NCBI GenBank assembly: GCA_903899985.1
Contig: CAIULL010000003.1
Span: 1 to 47,318, forward strand
Source: an uncultured Schlesneria sp.
Lineage (GTDB): Bacteria; Planctomycetota; Planctomycetia; Planctomycetales; Planctomycetaceae
Direction of reading: 5' to 3'
DNA: 47,318 nt
A program made the position numbers and the translations under genes. Of the stretch, positions 24,319 through 34,373 are shown piece by piece. Under the pieces are notes generated by a model. It searched no databases, was not told the DNA's origin, and was given only the letters and a program-made list of their open reading frames with translations. Within the stretch, counting starts at the first letter, position 1. Every line of letters begins with the position of its first letter.

Positions 24319-26154
24319 ATGACACCCGTCATGCCGAATCCGGCGCTGCTGAATGACGCGGACCTGCTGCGATCTGTCGTGGCTCCTCGCGCTCCGTTGT
24401 TTACGACCCTGAACCGGGTTTCGGCATTCGCTCCCTTGATTGTCGTCTGTTGTATCCTGCCTGCATTCCAGCTGCTGACCAATCCGGGGCTGAACGAACT
24501 GGCGTCCCTGTGGGGCTTGCGAAGCCTGGCTGTTGCTAATTCAACGTCGATCAAATCGATCCTGGAGCCGGGGATTAATGAAACAGGCCAGCCCCTGATA
24601 TTTCAGCCACCAGCCGCCGGCTGGTTGAACGGATTTGTTGTCCGGCTGATCGGCTCATCCCGCGCGTTATCTACGTCGCTCGTCTCGTTGATTGCCGCGG
24701 GGGCCGCGATCTGGCTTGTGACTCGTTGTGCGTGGCGACTTGGGGGTGCGAATACGGCACTGATCTCGGCACTGCTCATGTGCAGCCATCCTCAGCTGCT
24801 CGAATCGGCGATCGTTCCGACGAATTGTGCCGTCGGGCTGTGCCTGATGCTGGCTTCCATGTTCAGTTTTCAGCGATATCTGGAACAGGGTCAGTCACTG
24901 CTTTCCTGGAATCTTTTCGGCAGCGGAGTCCTGTTTGGTTTTTCTTTGCTGGCAATTGGTCCGATTGCGTTCAGCGTTCCCGCGATTTTTTTTCTGTTGG
25001 GTTTGATCTCCCCTCCGAGAACCAGGTCGATCAGCGAAATCACCAATAATACACGGGTTCTGGGGTCGCCGGCATTACGTTCGATTCTCGTGCTTGTCGT
25101 CGTCGGTCTTCTGGTTGGTGGTTGGTGGGAATTGATGATGTTCAATCAACATGGCTGGTCATTCTGGCGCTCGTGGTGGACCTGTCTTCCCAAAGAGTGT
25201 CTGGAACCGGGTGAATCCGATTGGCGGACCGACGTCTGTCCCCTTCTTCAGCAGTCCTGGACCGATTGGCTGACTCAATCGGCCATGTTGATCGGTTGGC
25301 TGTTCGTTGGTTTGTATCGATGCTGGCTGGAATCCCGTAATCCGGCAGGTGGATTATCTCGAAGAAGTTACGAGTACTTGTTGTTGTGGTGGTCGTTCCT
25401 TTTCGCTGGTCGAATGATTGCCGAGATCGCGGGGTCGATGTCCGTCACCAATACATTAGTCTGGAATATTGCGCTGCTGACACCAACGATTTTACTGGCA
25501 GCGCTGGGGATTGGATCTCTGATCGAACGGAAGGTCTCTCCAGCGGTCGAATGTGCATTGTTTGTTCTCGTTGCAGGTCTGGTTGTTTCGCGACTGACGA
25601 TGTCTTACACGTCGGGGCTGCTGGCTGCCGTTCTCACGACAATCATGTTGGCGTTTGGTCCGCAGCTGGCATCCGCGGTCAGCTTCAGTAATACAGGATG
25701 GACCGAAGCGGGATGGCGTCAACTGTTGCGTTTCACCGTTTCTTTTTCATTATTGGGCTGCTTGACCGCCGGTCTTGATACGCGGGATAGTGTCTCTGAA
25801 GACATGCATCGAATCGCCCTTTTGAAGTCGCGACTCGAAACGCTGCCTGAGGTCCAGCGGATTTCACTGATTGCGAGTCGAGATCCCATCCCCGTGGCAC
25901 TGAGGTATATCTTGCGAAGTCGCTGGCCTCAGGCGGAACTGGTGACCACAGAAGGCTGGGATGCCGGACTGACGAAAGCGATGGATAATGAACGTCAGCA
26001 GCCTCGATCACGATTCCTCGTCCTTGAGTGGACAAGACGCGACATTCGTGTCTCGGCAGATACAGGTCAGGCCTGGCAGATCGCAGCCGTGGGAGATCCC
26101 CTGTGGTTTTACGGGCGACGGCTTTCACTGGTCCTGATCGGCCCGCGAACATAA
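24319..26154 (+). CDS. Polytopic membrane protein, GT39/ArnT-like
   Basis: 611 residues from ATG 24319, preceded by GAGGTGGGG; a GTG at 24307 is possible. I count about 10-12 hydrophobic segments between residues 40 and 490. The loop IFQPPAAGWLNGFVVRLIG after the first membrane segment is the topology of dolichyl-phosphate-mannose/ArnT-type glycosyltransferases (PMT_2), which act on lipid-linked sugars. The acidic catalytic pair of that family is not obvious. The C-terminal 120 residues (from RDSVSEDMHRIALL) look periplasmic. Cotranscription with the epimerase gene is plausible (132 bp apart, same strand). Confidence 0.65.
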   Translation: MTPVMPNPALLNDADLLRSVVAPRAPLFTTLNRVSAFAPLIVVCCILPAFQLLTNPGLNELASLWGLRSLAVANSTSIKSILEPGINETGQPLIFQPPAAGWLNGFVVRLIGSSRALSTSLVSLIAAGAAIWLVTRCAWRLGGANTALISALLMCSHPQLLESAIVPTNCAVGLCLMLASMFSFQRYLEQGQSLLSWNLFGSGVLFGFSLLAIGPIAFSVPAIFFLLGLISPPRTRSISEITNNTRVLGSPALRSILVLVVVGLLVGGWWELMMFNQHGWSFWRSWWTCLPKECLEPGESDWRTDVCPLLQQSWTDWLTQSAMLIGWLFVGLYRCWLESRNPAGGLSRRSYEYLLLWWSFLFAGRMIAEIAGSMSVTNTLVWNIALLTPTILLAALGIGSLIERKVSPAVECALFVLVAGLVVSRLTMSYTSGLLAAVLTTIMLAFGPQLASAVSFSNTGWTEAGWRQLLRFTVSFSLLGCLTAGLDTRDSVSEDMHRIALLKSRLETLPEVQRISLIASRDPIPVALRYILRSRWPQAELVTTEGWDAGLTKAMDNERQQPRSRFLVLEWTRRDIRVSADTGQAWQIAAVGDPLWFYGRRLSLVLIGPRT

Positions 26155-26175
26155 GTCTGTTTCGGCCCGATTCGA

Positions 26176-27579
26176 TTAAAAAACCAGACGCCCGTTGGAA
26201 TCTCCGAACTTGTCGGTTTCGACTCCGAACTGGTTCAGCATCGTGACGAACAGGTTCGACATCGGCTGCTTGGGAGCTTTGAAAAAGCGATTGGTGGTCA
26301 ATGCGCCCCCTGCGTGTCCCGCCAGGATCACAGGAAGGTTATCGTGGGAATGACGATTACCGTCTGCGATCGCTCCGCCATAGACGATCATCGAGTTATG
26401 CAATAACGAGTTTCCGTCGACATCCTCGATCTTCGACATCTTTTCGAGGAATTTTGCGAAGCAACTGAGATGGTACTTGTCGATTTCGGCCACCTTTTTT
26501 ACCAGCTCGGGGTTCCGCTGATTATGGGTCAGGTAGTGATGTCCTTCCGGAATTCCAATCTGAGGATAAGTCTTATTACTTCCATCATACGCCAATAGCA
26601 GCGTCCCGATTCGAGTTGAATCGGTCTGAAAGGCCAGGATCAGCATGTCATACATGAATTGCATGTACTCAGCGAAATCGGAAGGAATGCCCGTCGGCGT
26701 TTGCACATCGGGTTCCGGACGGTCTTTGAATCGTTCTGCCGCTTTGAGTCGCTGTTCCATTTCCCTGACAACGGTCAGGTATTCGTCAAACTTACGCAGA
26801 TCTTGACGACCAAGGCGTCGTCGTGCGTCACCTGTTTCCTCCAGAACAAAGTCTAAAATGCTCTTCTCCGTCTCTTGCCGAATCGCAAAGTTCTTCTGAC
26901 GGTCGGCTTTGTCTCCGGCACCAAACAGCCGTTCAAAGACCAGTCTCGGATTCGGTTCCGGACTGACGGGAGTCGTGGGTGAACTCCACGCCAGATTGTA
27001 CTGATACGCACACGCATAGCCGGAATCGCAACTGCCCGAATTGCGTACGACATCGGACGAAAGTTCGAGCGACGGAAACCGGGTGAGATGCCCGAGCTTC
27101 TGGGCTGCGACCTGATCAACCGAGACACCAACATAGATGTCGCTGCCAGCCGTCTTGCGCGCACGTGCCCCGGTCAGAAATGTGGCACTGGCGCGGGCAT
27201 GATCACCCGCTCCGTCACGTCCTGCCGTTGCGTGCTGGTGATCAAGTCCGCCGATTACCTGAAAGTGTTGCTTCAGTCCTTCGAGGGGTGCCATGCTGTC
27301 GTTGAGCGTGAAGTCATCACTGGGAAACCAGTGATCCTGCTGAACGCCGTTCGGAATTGACATGAACGCCATGCGAAGTGGTGCACCGGTCGCAGTGGAG
27401 GCCAGGCCGGCGACGGGCTTGGGAAGTTCTTCAGCAAAACCCCGCCTTGGCATGAGCGAAGGCAACATCGGCAGAGCGACCGACACACCAACGCCGCGCA
27501 AAAACTGGCGGCGGCTGATCGCCGATGAACGCTGTTGCGCATTAATCGCATTTTGCGAGATCTGATTTGGCCTGGTCAT
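26176..27579 (-). CDS. DUF1552 protein with Tat signal
   Basis: 467 residues. The N-terminus contains ISRRQFLRGVGVSVALP, a twin-arginine export signal. The body has DUF1552 features (FMSIPNGVQQDHWFP, GAGDHARASATFLTG, DHQHATAGRDGAGDHA, TRIGTLLLAYDGSNK) and ends with NQFGVETDKFGDSNGRL. DUF1552 proteins are secreted planctomycete proteins resembling the sulfatase/alkaline phosphatase fold, of unknown substrate. The gene follows the DUF1592 gene by 61 bp on the same strand, the standard two-gene arrangement in the phylum. Confidence 0.92.
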   Translation of the reverse strand: MTRPNQISQNAINAQQRSSAISRRQFLRGVGVSVALPMLPSLMPRRGFAEELPKPVAGLASTATGAPLRMAFMSIPNGVQQDHWFPSDDFTLNDSMAPLEGLKQHFQVIGGLDHQHATAGRDGAGDHARASATFLTGARARKTAGSDIYVGVSVDQVAAQKLGHLTRFPSLELSSDVVRNSGSCDSGYACAYQYNLAWSSPTTPVSPEPNPRLVFERLFGAGDKADRQKNFAIRQETEKSILDFVLEETGDARRRLGRQDLRKFDEYLTVVREMEQRLKAAERFKDRPEPDVQTPTGIPSDFAEYMQFMYDMLILAFQTDSTRIGTLLLAYDGSNKTYPQIGIPEGHHYLTHNQRNPELVKKVAEIDKYHLSCFAKFLEKMSKIEDVDGNSLLHNSMIVYGGAIADGNRHSHDNLPVILAGHAGGALTTNRFFKAPKQPMSNLFVTMLNQFGVETDKFGDSNGRLVF

Positions 27580-27640
27580 CGATCTGTCCTGTCTATCGTT
27601 GTACTTGTCGAAAGCGAAGCTTTAACGATCTGATTGGATG

Positions 27641-30175
27641 TCAATCTGCGTCAGGCTTTGACGACGCGACGCTGGGGACATTCCGTTGCTTCTGGAACGG
27701 AGCCGATTCTATTACTCCCTGAATCAATGCACTGAATCGTCCGTCGTTTTCAATCAGTCGCTGCACAATCAGATCCAAAGTCTGCTCGTCGGTTTCTTCC
27801 ATTCCCCGCCCCAGAGCGTACGTTAACATTCTCTCGGTCACGCATCGGTAAAAATCGGTCGCATGTCGGTCTCGCAAGATCTTTTTCAGATCGCGTATGT
27901 CCTGAAATGTTTCTCCCGTAATCAGTTTGCCTGATGCATCGATCGGCTGATCTTTTTCCTGGTCCCGCCACATTCCCAGGGCGTTGAAGTTTTCCAGCGC
28001 AATTCCCAGCGGGTCCATGCGGGAATGACAGGAAGAGCACAATGCAGACTCGCGATGTGCTGCGAGCAGCTCGCGAAGCGGCGGTTCGCGCCCTGCAAAC
28101 TTCTTGGCTGATTCTTCCAGGTCGGGGACCCCTCCTGGTGCCGGTGGAGCGGGTGTGCCGAGAATGTTGTCCAGAATGAACAGCCCCCGTTTGACTGGCG
28201 ACGTACGTGTCGGATTGGATGTCACCAAGAGCATCGATGCGTGCGTTAACACGCCGCCACGCGGGCTTCCTTCGGGAAGTTTCACACGGCGAAGTTCATT
28301 TCCGCGAACATCAGGAACCCCATACAACGAAGCAAGCCGCTCATTCAGGAATGTGTAATCACAATCCAACAGATCCAGCAGGCTGCGATCTTCTTTCACA
28401 ATGTATTCAAAGCACATTTCCGTTTCCCGTCGCATCGACCGTTTCATATCGTCGTTGAATCGATCTGACATCTGACGGAATTCTTCAAATCGTTTGCGGA
28501 TTTTGTTGTCTTCAGGAGTCAGTTCGCGGCTGAGTGGTTGACGTCGACGACCGCGAAATTGCTCCCGCAGTTTTTCGTATTCTTCCTGATGTCCCAGGAC
28601 AACGATCGGATCGATTGAGACCTGAGTCACGTCACGCGTCCTCAGCCATTGCCCGACGAAATTGCGGGCAAATTCGTCAGCCCGTTCGTCAGCCATCATC
28701 CGCTGGACTTGCTTCGAAAGTTGAGTTCGAAGTTGTCCTGCTTCGGCCAATCGAAACAGTTCTTCATCGGGCATGGTCGACCAGAGGAAATAAGAAAGTC
28801 GCGACGCCAGCGAAAACTCATCGACGACCGAATATCGGCCGCGATCGGCGGGCGTTTCAATTCCTTCCAGTCGAAACAGGAACCGAGGAGAGCTCATCAC
28901 GGCGACCATCGCGTGCGCCACGCCTGCTTCGAATGTTTTATCGGGCTGCCGGTAAACGATTTCAGCCAGCTTGACCAGACGGTCAACCGTCGTCTGATCG
29001 ACGTGGCCACGAAATGCTCGGGTTGCGAACGTTCGAAGAATTTCCGCTGCGTAAGCGTTTCGTTCGGCGAGCGAATCTGGTGGTGCTTCGCGGGGGAAAA
29101 ACCTTGAGTAGTGACGCGGGTGAACGAGTTTTGTCGTTCCTTGTGGTCCGGCGATCTGCACCGAGTTGATTTCGAAACTCGCACTGGTGGACTCGCGGCC
29201 AACGCCCGCTTTGTTTTCGTCTTCCGACACAGACGGAACAGGAGTGAGCTCAAACGTGAGTTCGTGGTCGCCCGTCTTCCATTCCTCAAGGAAATGATAG
29301 CGGAGCAGTTTATTCTCATCCCAACCGTATTCGTGAGTCGTACGCATCTGTCCGTCAACGCTGAAGACAACGTGATAGCGCGAAGGATCGAAATCGAACG
29401 TGCCGCGCAGCTTCACCGCGACGTGCAAATCATACTTTCCGTCATCCGTGATGCGGACGATGTTCCTGACGGTAGCAGCCTTCTTTGACGAAAGGTGGTC
29501 CCCTCGGTCCTTACCGTCATCACCGCGAAAATCTCGACCATGGAATTCCTGCTGGGGAATCATCCAGGTCACCTTGGGAACCGCCTGGTCGACGATGGCC
29601 TGAGCCGCTCGCAGATATTTTTCCATCAATAGCGGGGAAAAGCTGAGTGCATCGCCGACGTTGTCAAACCCATATCCCGAGTCATCTGCTGGCAAGATCA
29701 ATGAGGCATCGAATTTGATACCCATCAGGTCATCAACCGTATTGTCGTATTCGCGTCGATTCAACCGCCGCACTCCGATGCGACCGGGGTCAACATCCCT
29801 GGGATCGATTCCAAAAACTTGAAACTTAATCCAGCGGGCGATCGTTTCAATTTCTTCACTGCCAGGCCGATCTTCGCCCGTCGGAGGCATGACCCCCGAT
29901 CGAAGATTTTTCAGAACCTTCCACCATAACTTCCGGTCAGTGACCGCATCTTCGGTTGAAGCAAATTGATCGAGAGACAGATTGCCGTGCTTCGATTCCT
30001 GGCGATGACATTCGAAACAGTATTTCGCCAGTAACGGTCGTACTGTTTTGTCATATGCCGGTTCATCAGCGATAACGCTCAAGTCAATCGGGCTGAACAA
30101 GAAACAGGCGGCGAGTACCACCAATCGGTTGACGACGACGCCACGACGGAAGAATCCAACACGTGACAATTCCAT
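27641..30175 (-). CDS. DUF1587/DUF1592/DUF1588/DUF1585 secreted protein with cytochrome c box
   Basis: 844 residues. A signal peptide (VVNRLVVLAACFLFS) precedes a planctomycete cytochrome c domain with haem motif YCFECHRQ at about residue 55. Then come DUF1587 (RRLNRREYDNTVDDLMG), a beta-rich insert resembling a carbohydrate-binding module (residues 225-355), DUF1595 (TFATRAFRGHVDQTTVDRLV), DUF1592 (MSSPRFLFRLE, ASRLSYFLWSTMPDEEL), DUF1588 (VKRGLFILDNILGTPAPP, CSSCHSRMDPLG) and DUF1585 at the end. The CSSCH box may bind a second haem. Paired with DUF1552 downstream. The family is thought to be involved in polymer breakdown or electron transfer at the cell surface, without experimental proof I can cite. 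Confidence 0.92.
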   Translation of the reverse strand: MELSRVGFFRRGVVVNRLVVLAACFLFSPIDLSVIADEPAYDKTVRPLLAKYCFECHRQESKHGNLSLDQFASTEDAVTDRKLWWKVLKNLRSGVMPPTGEDRPGSEEIETIARWIKFQVFGIDPRDVDPGRIGVRRLNRREYDNTVDDLMGIKFDASLILPADDSGYGFDNVGDALSFSPLLMEKYLRAAQAIVDQAVPKVTWMIPQQEFHGRDFRGDDGKDRGDHLSSKKAATVRNIVRITDDGKYDLHVAVKLRGTFDFDPSRYHVVFSVDGQMRTTHEYGWDENKLLRYHFLEEWKTGDHELTFELTPVPSVSEDENKAGVGRESTSASFEINSVQIAGPQGTTKLVHPRHYSRFFPREAPPDSLAERNAYAAEILRTFATRAFRGHVDQTTVDRLVKLAEIVYRQPDKTFEAGVAHAMVAVMSSPRFLFRLEGIETPADRGRYSVVDEFSLASRLSYFLWSTMPDEELFRLAEAGQLRTQLSKQVQRMMADERADEFARNFVGQWLRTRDVTQVSIDPIVVLGHQEEYEKLREQFRGRRRQPLSRELTPEDNKIRKRFEEFRQMSDRFNDDMKRSMRRETEMCFEYIVKEDRSLLDLLDCDYTFLNERLASLYGVPDVRGNELRRVKLPEGSPRGGVLTHASMLLVTSNPTRTSPVKRGLFILDNILGTPAPPAPGGVPDLEESAKKFAGREPPLRELLAAHRESALCSSCHSRMDPLGIALENFNALGMWRDQEKDQPIDASGKLITGETFQDIRDLKKILRDRHATDFYRCVTERMLTYALGRGMEETDEQTLDLIVQRLIENDGRFSALIQGVIESAPFQKQRNVPSVASSKPDAD

Positions 30176-30349
30176 GAGGCATCGCTCTCAATCGTTGAGC
30201 ATCTTTATGACATAATTTGGGAGAAAGTCTCTGGCAGGATACGGTCGAGGGAGCGGCAGCGTCAAGAAACGATGCGGTCCATGCAGAACGCGGCCTGACG
30301 AATTGCAAGGAGCCGACGTGATTGACATCGTCGTTGGACGACACGCGTT

Positions 30350-30694
30350 TCAATGTTTCGACGTGGGGACGAACTGTTCGTAGCCCATCTCTCGCAAACG
30401 ATCAGCAAGCAATTGGATCCGTTCAGGCTCCCGCATTCCATTCAAGACGCCGTAAAGAACGCATCCCATCACGATACTGGTGACACGAACAACGCTCATG
30501 GGAAGTCGAAACGGGGTCAGATCGGCAAAGATTTCATCGACGCTGCAATACTCGCCAAACTTCTGGCCGTCATAGAGCATTTCAACACCGCAGAAGTCCG
30601 ACGTCCATTCGTAGTCAAAAGGGCCGTACACTCTTCTTCGGTGTTTCACCCAGAAGCGACTTCCCTCAAGCTGGACGCCATGACTGCCGGACAC
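30350..30694 (-). CDS. Conserved-looking hypothetical protein
   Basis: 114 residues. Features: RFWVKHRRRVYGPFDYEW near the N-terminus, GVEMLYDGQKFGEYCS in the middle, and helical C-terminus MREPERIQLLADRLREMGY. I associate this pattern with small conserved planctomycete proteins, but no function is known. A hydrophobic stretch around 66-84 (VVRVTSIVMGCVLYGVLNG) could be a membrane segment or a core helix. It is divergent from the aldolase-cupin gene. Confidence 0.6.
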   Translation of the reverse strand: MSGSHGVQLEGSRFWVKHRRRVYGPFDYEWTSDFCGVEMLYDGQKFGEYCSVDEIFADLTPFRLPMSVVRVTSIVMGCVLYGVLNGMREPERIQLLADRLREMGYEQFVPTSKH

Positions 30695-31023
30695 GATGAA
30701 TTCTCACCTGGACTTCGTTTCGCAGGAGGGTTTCCCTCTCTCAGGGAAGCCGTCTCTTCGGTTGATTTTAACGCTCTTCAGTTCACGGCGACTGACAAAA
30801 GCGGAAGAACGTTATTTGATCCATCCGCTTCTGGAGTTCCGTAAGATGAATTACCTCCTGTTGATTATGGAGATCGTGGCGTTTTCAGCAAGATGGGTTG
30901 GTTCAATCTGTTGAGCGGCAGACTGCGTGGCCGATACGATCACCAAGAACTTTGTTTGAGCCGTGGGGGGCATTCGGCAATTCGTGCCGGTGTTCGCCTT
31001 GTCTTTGCAGTGGCGAGTAAACG
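30695..31023. other. Divergent intergenic region
   Basis: 329 bp with promoters for both flanking genes expected. No clear promoter boxes, repeats or gene seen. Confidence 0.4.
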
Positions 31024-32682
31024 ATGAAAACGGCAGCATTGCAAAAACTTCGCCGCAAACTGGCTGAAGATTCTCCCGTGTACGGCCTCTGGGTCACTTT
31101 GGAATCCCCAAGCGTCACCGAGATCGCTGTCGGCCTGGGACTCGATTGGGTTGTGATCGACGCGGAACATGGACACCTCGACTGGAAAGAGATCCTCGAA
31201 CACATTCGTGCGACGGTCCGCAGCGATACGGTGGCTCTCGTGCGGATCACAGAATTGAATGGCGGTCTGATCAAACGAGCACTCGACATCGGTGCCGACG
31301 GAATTGTCATCCCCTGGATCGAGACTGCTGACCAGTTAAGACAGGCGGTCAGTTACGCTCAGTATCCCGTGGATGGACTCAGGGGGATCGGAGGCGAACG
31401 AGCGACATGCTGGGGACAGTGTCTGGTTGAACATACCGCCGAGGCCAACGAGAACGTGCTGGTCGTGCCAATTGTCGAAACGGTTCGAGCGATTCGGCAG
31501 GTACCGATGATGTGCCAGGTTGAGGGTGTCGAACTGATGTGGTTCGGACCAGCGGACCTGTCATCGAGTGCCGGTTTTCGCGGGCAATGGGAAGGACCTG
31601 GTGTTGCCGAACAAATCCTTCAAGCCAAAGACATCATCCGTCGTTCAGGCCGGCACTGCGGCGTGCTGGCCACGAGTAACGACGATATCAAGGAACGGCA
31701 GAAGCAAGGGTTTCGCGCGATCGGCCTGGGGATGGATGCTGGTTTGCTCACCAGATCGATTCGATCATCTCTGTCGGTGCTTGGTCGTGATCGGGCCATT
31801 CAATCTTCGTTCGTCCCGACCGCTGCCTCCATTGCCGCTGCACCCTTGGTACGACCACCTGAATCGATGCGTCCCGACCGCGACGAAGTCATGAATTCGG
31901 TTGGTACAGGTCCGCGAGCCGAGATTGCCCGTGGCGTCAATTTCGAATGTCTGGTGGGTCGGCACAATCAGGCTCGCAACTTAACGACGGGGATTGTGAC
32001 CTTCGCACCCGGTGCCGTCTTGCCGTATCACTCCCACATTTTTACGGAATCAATCACGCTACTCAGTGGTTCGGTCGTGATCGACGTTGAAGGACGTTCG
32101 TACGGATTAAAGAAACTTGATAATGCGGTCATTCCAGCAGAACTGGCTCATGCTGCTCGCAATGGCTCCAACTCGGAACCAGCGGTCTTACACATTGCCA
32201 TGGCGACCGACACCCCAAGCCGGACGCTTGTCGATAAATTCTTTTCTCGGCGATCGATGCTGGAGACGTCAACGGGGGTTCCTGGTGCCGAACGAATCAA
32301 CCGCTTTGCCACAGCCAAACGAGGTGCCGCCGGTCCCAATACCGAGTTTATTGATTGCTTCAATCAGACATTGCTGCCGGGAATCGAGATGAGTGGTGGT
32401 TACGGACTGTTTCAACCGGGGGGCCGTCTTCCCGCTCATGTCCATGATTTCGACGAATCGATCTGCATCATTTCGGGAACCGCGACATGTGTGGTGGAAG
32501 GTCGTCGCTATTCGATGAGCGATTGCCAGACCGCTCTTCAACCACGAGGCCGGGTTCATTACTTTATCAATGAATCGAACGGCCCGATGGAAATGCTTTG
32601 GGTCTATGCGGGGCCGGTCCCCGAACGAATTATTGTCGATGAACGATGCGCCACGGTCAAAGGGAATCCCTGGCGGACTTGA
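31024..32682 (+). CDS. HpcH/HpaI aldolase fused to two cupin domains
   Basis: 552 residues. Residues 1-260 are an HpcH/HpaI-type class II aldolase barrel (YGLWVTLESPSVTEIA, DWVVIDAEHGHLDWKEI, DGIVIPWIETADQLRQAV, GPADLSSSAGFRG), which cleaves or forms 2-keto-3-deoxy acids with a divalent metal. Two cupin modules follow: about 300-400 (GAVLPYHSHIFTESITLLSG) and 440-545 (PGGRLPAHVHDFDESICIIS), each with the His-x-His...E metal-binding signature. The triple fusion is unusual. Coupling an aldolase to metal cupins suggests an isomerase/lyase for an unusual sugar acid or a sensor function; no partner genes nearby identify the pathway. Confidence 0.85.
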   Translation: MKTAALQKLRRKLAEDSPVYGLWVTLESPSVTEIAVGLGLDWVVIDAEHGHLDWKEILEHIRATVRSDTVALVRITELNGGLIKRALDIGADGIVIPWIETADQLRQAVSYAQYPVDGLRGIGGERATCWGQCLVEHTAEANENVLVVPIVETVRAIRQVPMMCQVEGVELMWFGPADLSSSAGFRGQWEGPGVAEQILQAKDIIRRSGRHCGVLATSNDDIKERQKQGFRAIGLGMDAGLLTRSIRSSLSVLGRDRAIQSSFVPTAASIAAAPLVRPPESMRPDRDEVMNSVGTGPRAEIARGVNFECLVGRHNQARNLTTGIVTFAPGAVLPYHSHIFTESITLLSGSVVIDVEGRSYGLKKLDNAVIPAELAHAARNGSNSEPAVLHIAMATDTPSRTLVDKFFSRRSMLETSTGVPGAERINRFATAKRGAAGPNTEFIDCFNQTLLPGIEMSGGYGLFQPGGRLPAHVHDFDESICIISGTATCVVEGRRYSMSDCQTALQPRGRVHYFINESNGPMEMLWVYAGPVPERIIVDERCATVKGNPWRT

Positions 32683-32717
32683 AATGAAATCGTCCCGCGA
32701 CTCGAAATAAGCCAATC

Positions 32718-33500
32718 ATGAAGAAGCCTGATTCCTCTGGTGACAGCGAACGAGTCTCAGAACTCATCATGGCGGCAGAGCGTTCTTCGATGATTCATGA
32801 CTGGCAGCGAGCCGACGAATTGTTTCGACAGGCGATTGCCGAGGACTCATCGCCAGCAAGCCGGATTGCCTACGGCGTCTGCCTGTCCCGGCAAGAACGA
32901 TATTTTGAGGCGATTTCCATTTTCACTCCAATCCTGGATGGGGAAAACCAGCAGGCGATTGGCGTGGTGTGTCACAATCTAGCGGCCATTTACCGCGAGA
33001 TCGGTGACTTCGATCTGGCTCGCCGATTCCAATGGCGCGCCACTCTGCTTCTCGACGACGCGGGTCCGGAAGAACTGCTGGCGATGGCGAACGACGCGTT
33101 GGCGAACGAGTCCTATCAAACATCCGAATCTCTCCTGATGGCCGCCATAGAAATGAGCGGCGATGTCGCCGACGAAGTCCAGGACGGCGACTTAATCGCC
33201 ACACTAGGACTGGTTCAAGCGGAACTGACGTCGCCTCAAGAAGGGGTGGTGACACTCTTCTCCGCCTATCGTCGACATCAGGAGACCCAGGATTTTCGGG
33301 GGATGGGAAACGATCTGTTGAACATGTCTGTCTTATTTGGCCGGTTGCAACGCCGTCGAGCCGAACGTGCCTGCTTGAAGCGAGCGATTCGTTGTTTTGA
33401 GAAGGCGACGGCAAGCTGTTCAATCAAACGGACAAATGATCTCGTTGACCGACACGACCGTGTCGAGTTCTTTCGACAATTCGACGGACGCCGAAACTGA
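32718..33500 (+). CDS. Tetratricopeptide-repeat protein
   Basis: 260 residues. Helix pairs of TPR type: HDWQRADELFRQAIAEDS, SRIAYGVCLSRQERYFEA, VCHNLAAIYREIGDFDLA, QTSESLLMAAIEMSG. The remainder is helical too. It acts probably as a protein-interaction scaffold. The gene lies 36 bp after the aldolase gene (possible operon) and converges on fliR. No signal peptide. Confidence 0.75.
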   Translation: MKKPDSSGDSERVSELIMAAERSSMIHDWQRADELFRQAIAEDSSPASRIAYGVCLSRQERYFEAISIFTPILDGENQQAIGVVCHNLAAIYREIGDFDLARRFQWRATLLLDDAGPEELLAMANDALANESYQTSESLLMAAIEMSGDVADEVQDGDLIATLGLVQAELTSPQEGVVTLFSAYRRHQETQDFRGMGNDLLNMSVLFGRLQRRRAERACLKRAIRCFEKATASCSIKRTNDLVDRHDRVEFFRQFDGRRN

Positions 33501-33518
33501 TCTGTCGTTAAGATCCGG

Positions 33519-34373
33519 TCAGGAGAATAGCGAGAGCATGGTCGCTGCGATCACTTCAGGAATCGCCGTCAGCGTTAAAGCGAGCGCAGCAATTCCGGCT
33601 CCCGTTCGAATGATCGTTGACAGCGAGTTCATCGCGACGGATGTGTTGCGATTGGCAAATGCCAGAGTGATGTCGAGCATCAGCATGGTTACGACAAGCG
33701 GTAAGGCGATGCGAATTCCGAGAATCATTGAATGCTGGACAAGGCCGTTCAGCAAATCCACGGATGTCGACCACGACACCGCACCGACAGGAATTGAAAC
33801 AAACGATTCGACCAGCGATCGCAGCAGCAGCCATTGACCGCTCAGTGGTTCGATTAACAAGAAAACGGTCATCGCCAGCAGTGACGTCAATCGGCCGCAT
33901 GCCGGATCACCCTCCGCCCAGTCTGGGTTCATCACTCGTCCAAGACCCAGCCCGCTTGATCGGTCGAGCCATTCTCCTCCCAGCATGAGTCCACTGAATA
34001 CGGCAATGACGCCGATCCCAAGCAGGGCACCGAGACCGATTTCACTGGCGACCAGGCATGCGAGGTCTGTTACCGTTTCGGGTAAGAGAGGAATGTCGGT
34101 CGAGGTGTGCTTCGCATAAGTTACTGCGGTATCATGTTCAGAAGTGTTAAGCAGCGTCGGTGCAATGATCAGCGAAAGCAGAATCACCAGCGCAACGCGC
34201 AGCGAGAATGGGACGGGAATTCGAAGTCCGCCAGGTGCCACGATGAATACCCCTGCCAGTCGGGCCGCCACCAGCATGAACACAAAACAACTTCGAATTC
34301 CACCGCTCGCCAGGTGCTGAAGCACCAGCCGTCCCCAGGGGTCAGCAGTCAGTTGTTCAAGCAGTTCATTCAT
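33519..34373 (-). CDS. fliR: Flagellar export protein FliR
   Basis: 284 residues with about six hydrophobic segments. Family marks: LVAARLAGVFIVAP, VASEIGLGALLGIG, GEWLDRSSGLGLGRVMNP (the conserved loop normally GxxID...G) and a hydrophobic C-terminus. FliR is a core subunit of the inner-membrane export gate with FliP and FliQ. Its start overlaps the fliQ stop by ATGA. The gene is about 29 kb from flhB. Confidence 0.9.
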   Translation of the reverse strand: MNELLEQLTADPWGRLVLQHLASGGIRSCFVFMLVAARLAGVFIVAPGGLRIPVPFSLRVALVILLSLIIAPTLLNTSEHDTAVTYAKHTSTDIPLLPETVTDLACLVASEIGLGALLGIGVIAVFSGLMLGGEWLDRSSGLGLGRVMNPDWAEGDPACGRLTSLLAMTVFLLIEPLSGQWLLLRSLVESFVSIPVGAVSWSTSVDLLNGLVQHSMILGIRIALPLVVTMLMLDITLAFANRNTSVAMNSLSTIIRTGAGIAALALTLTAIPEVIAATMLSLFS

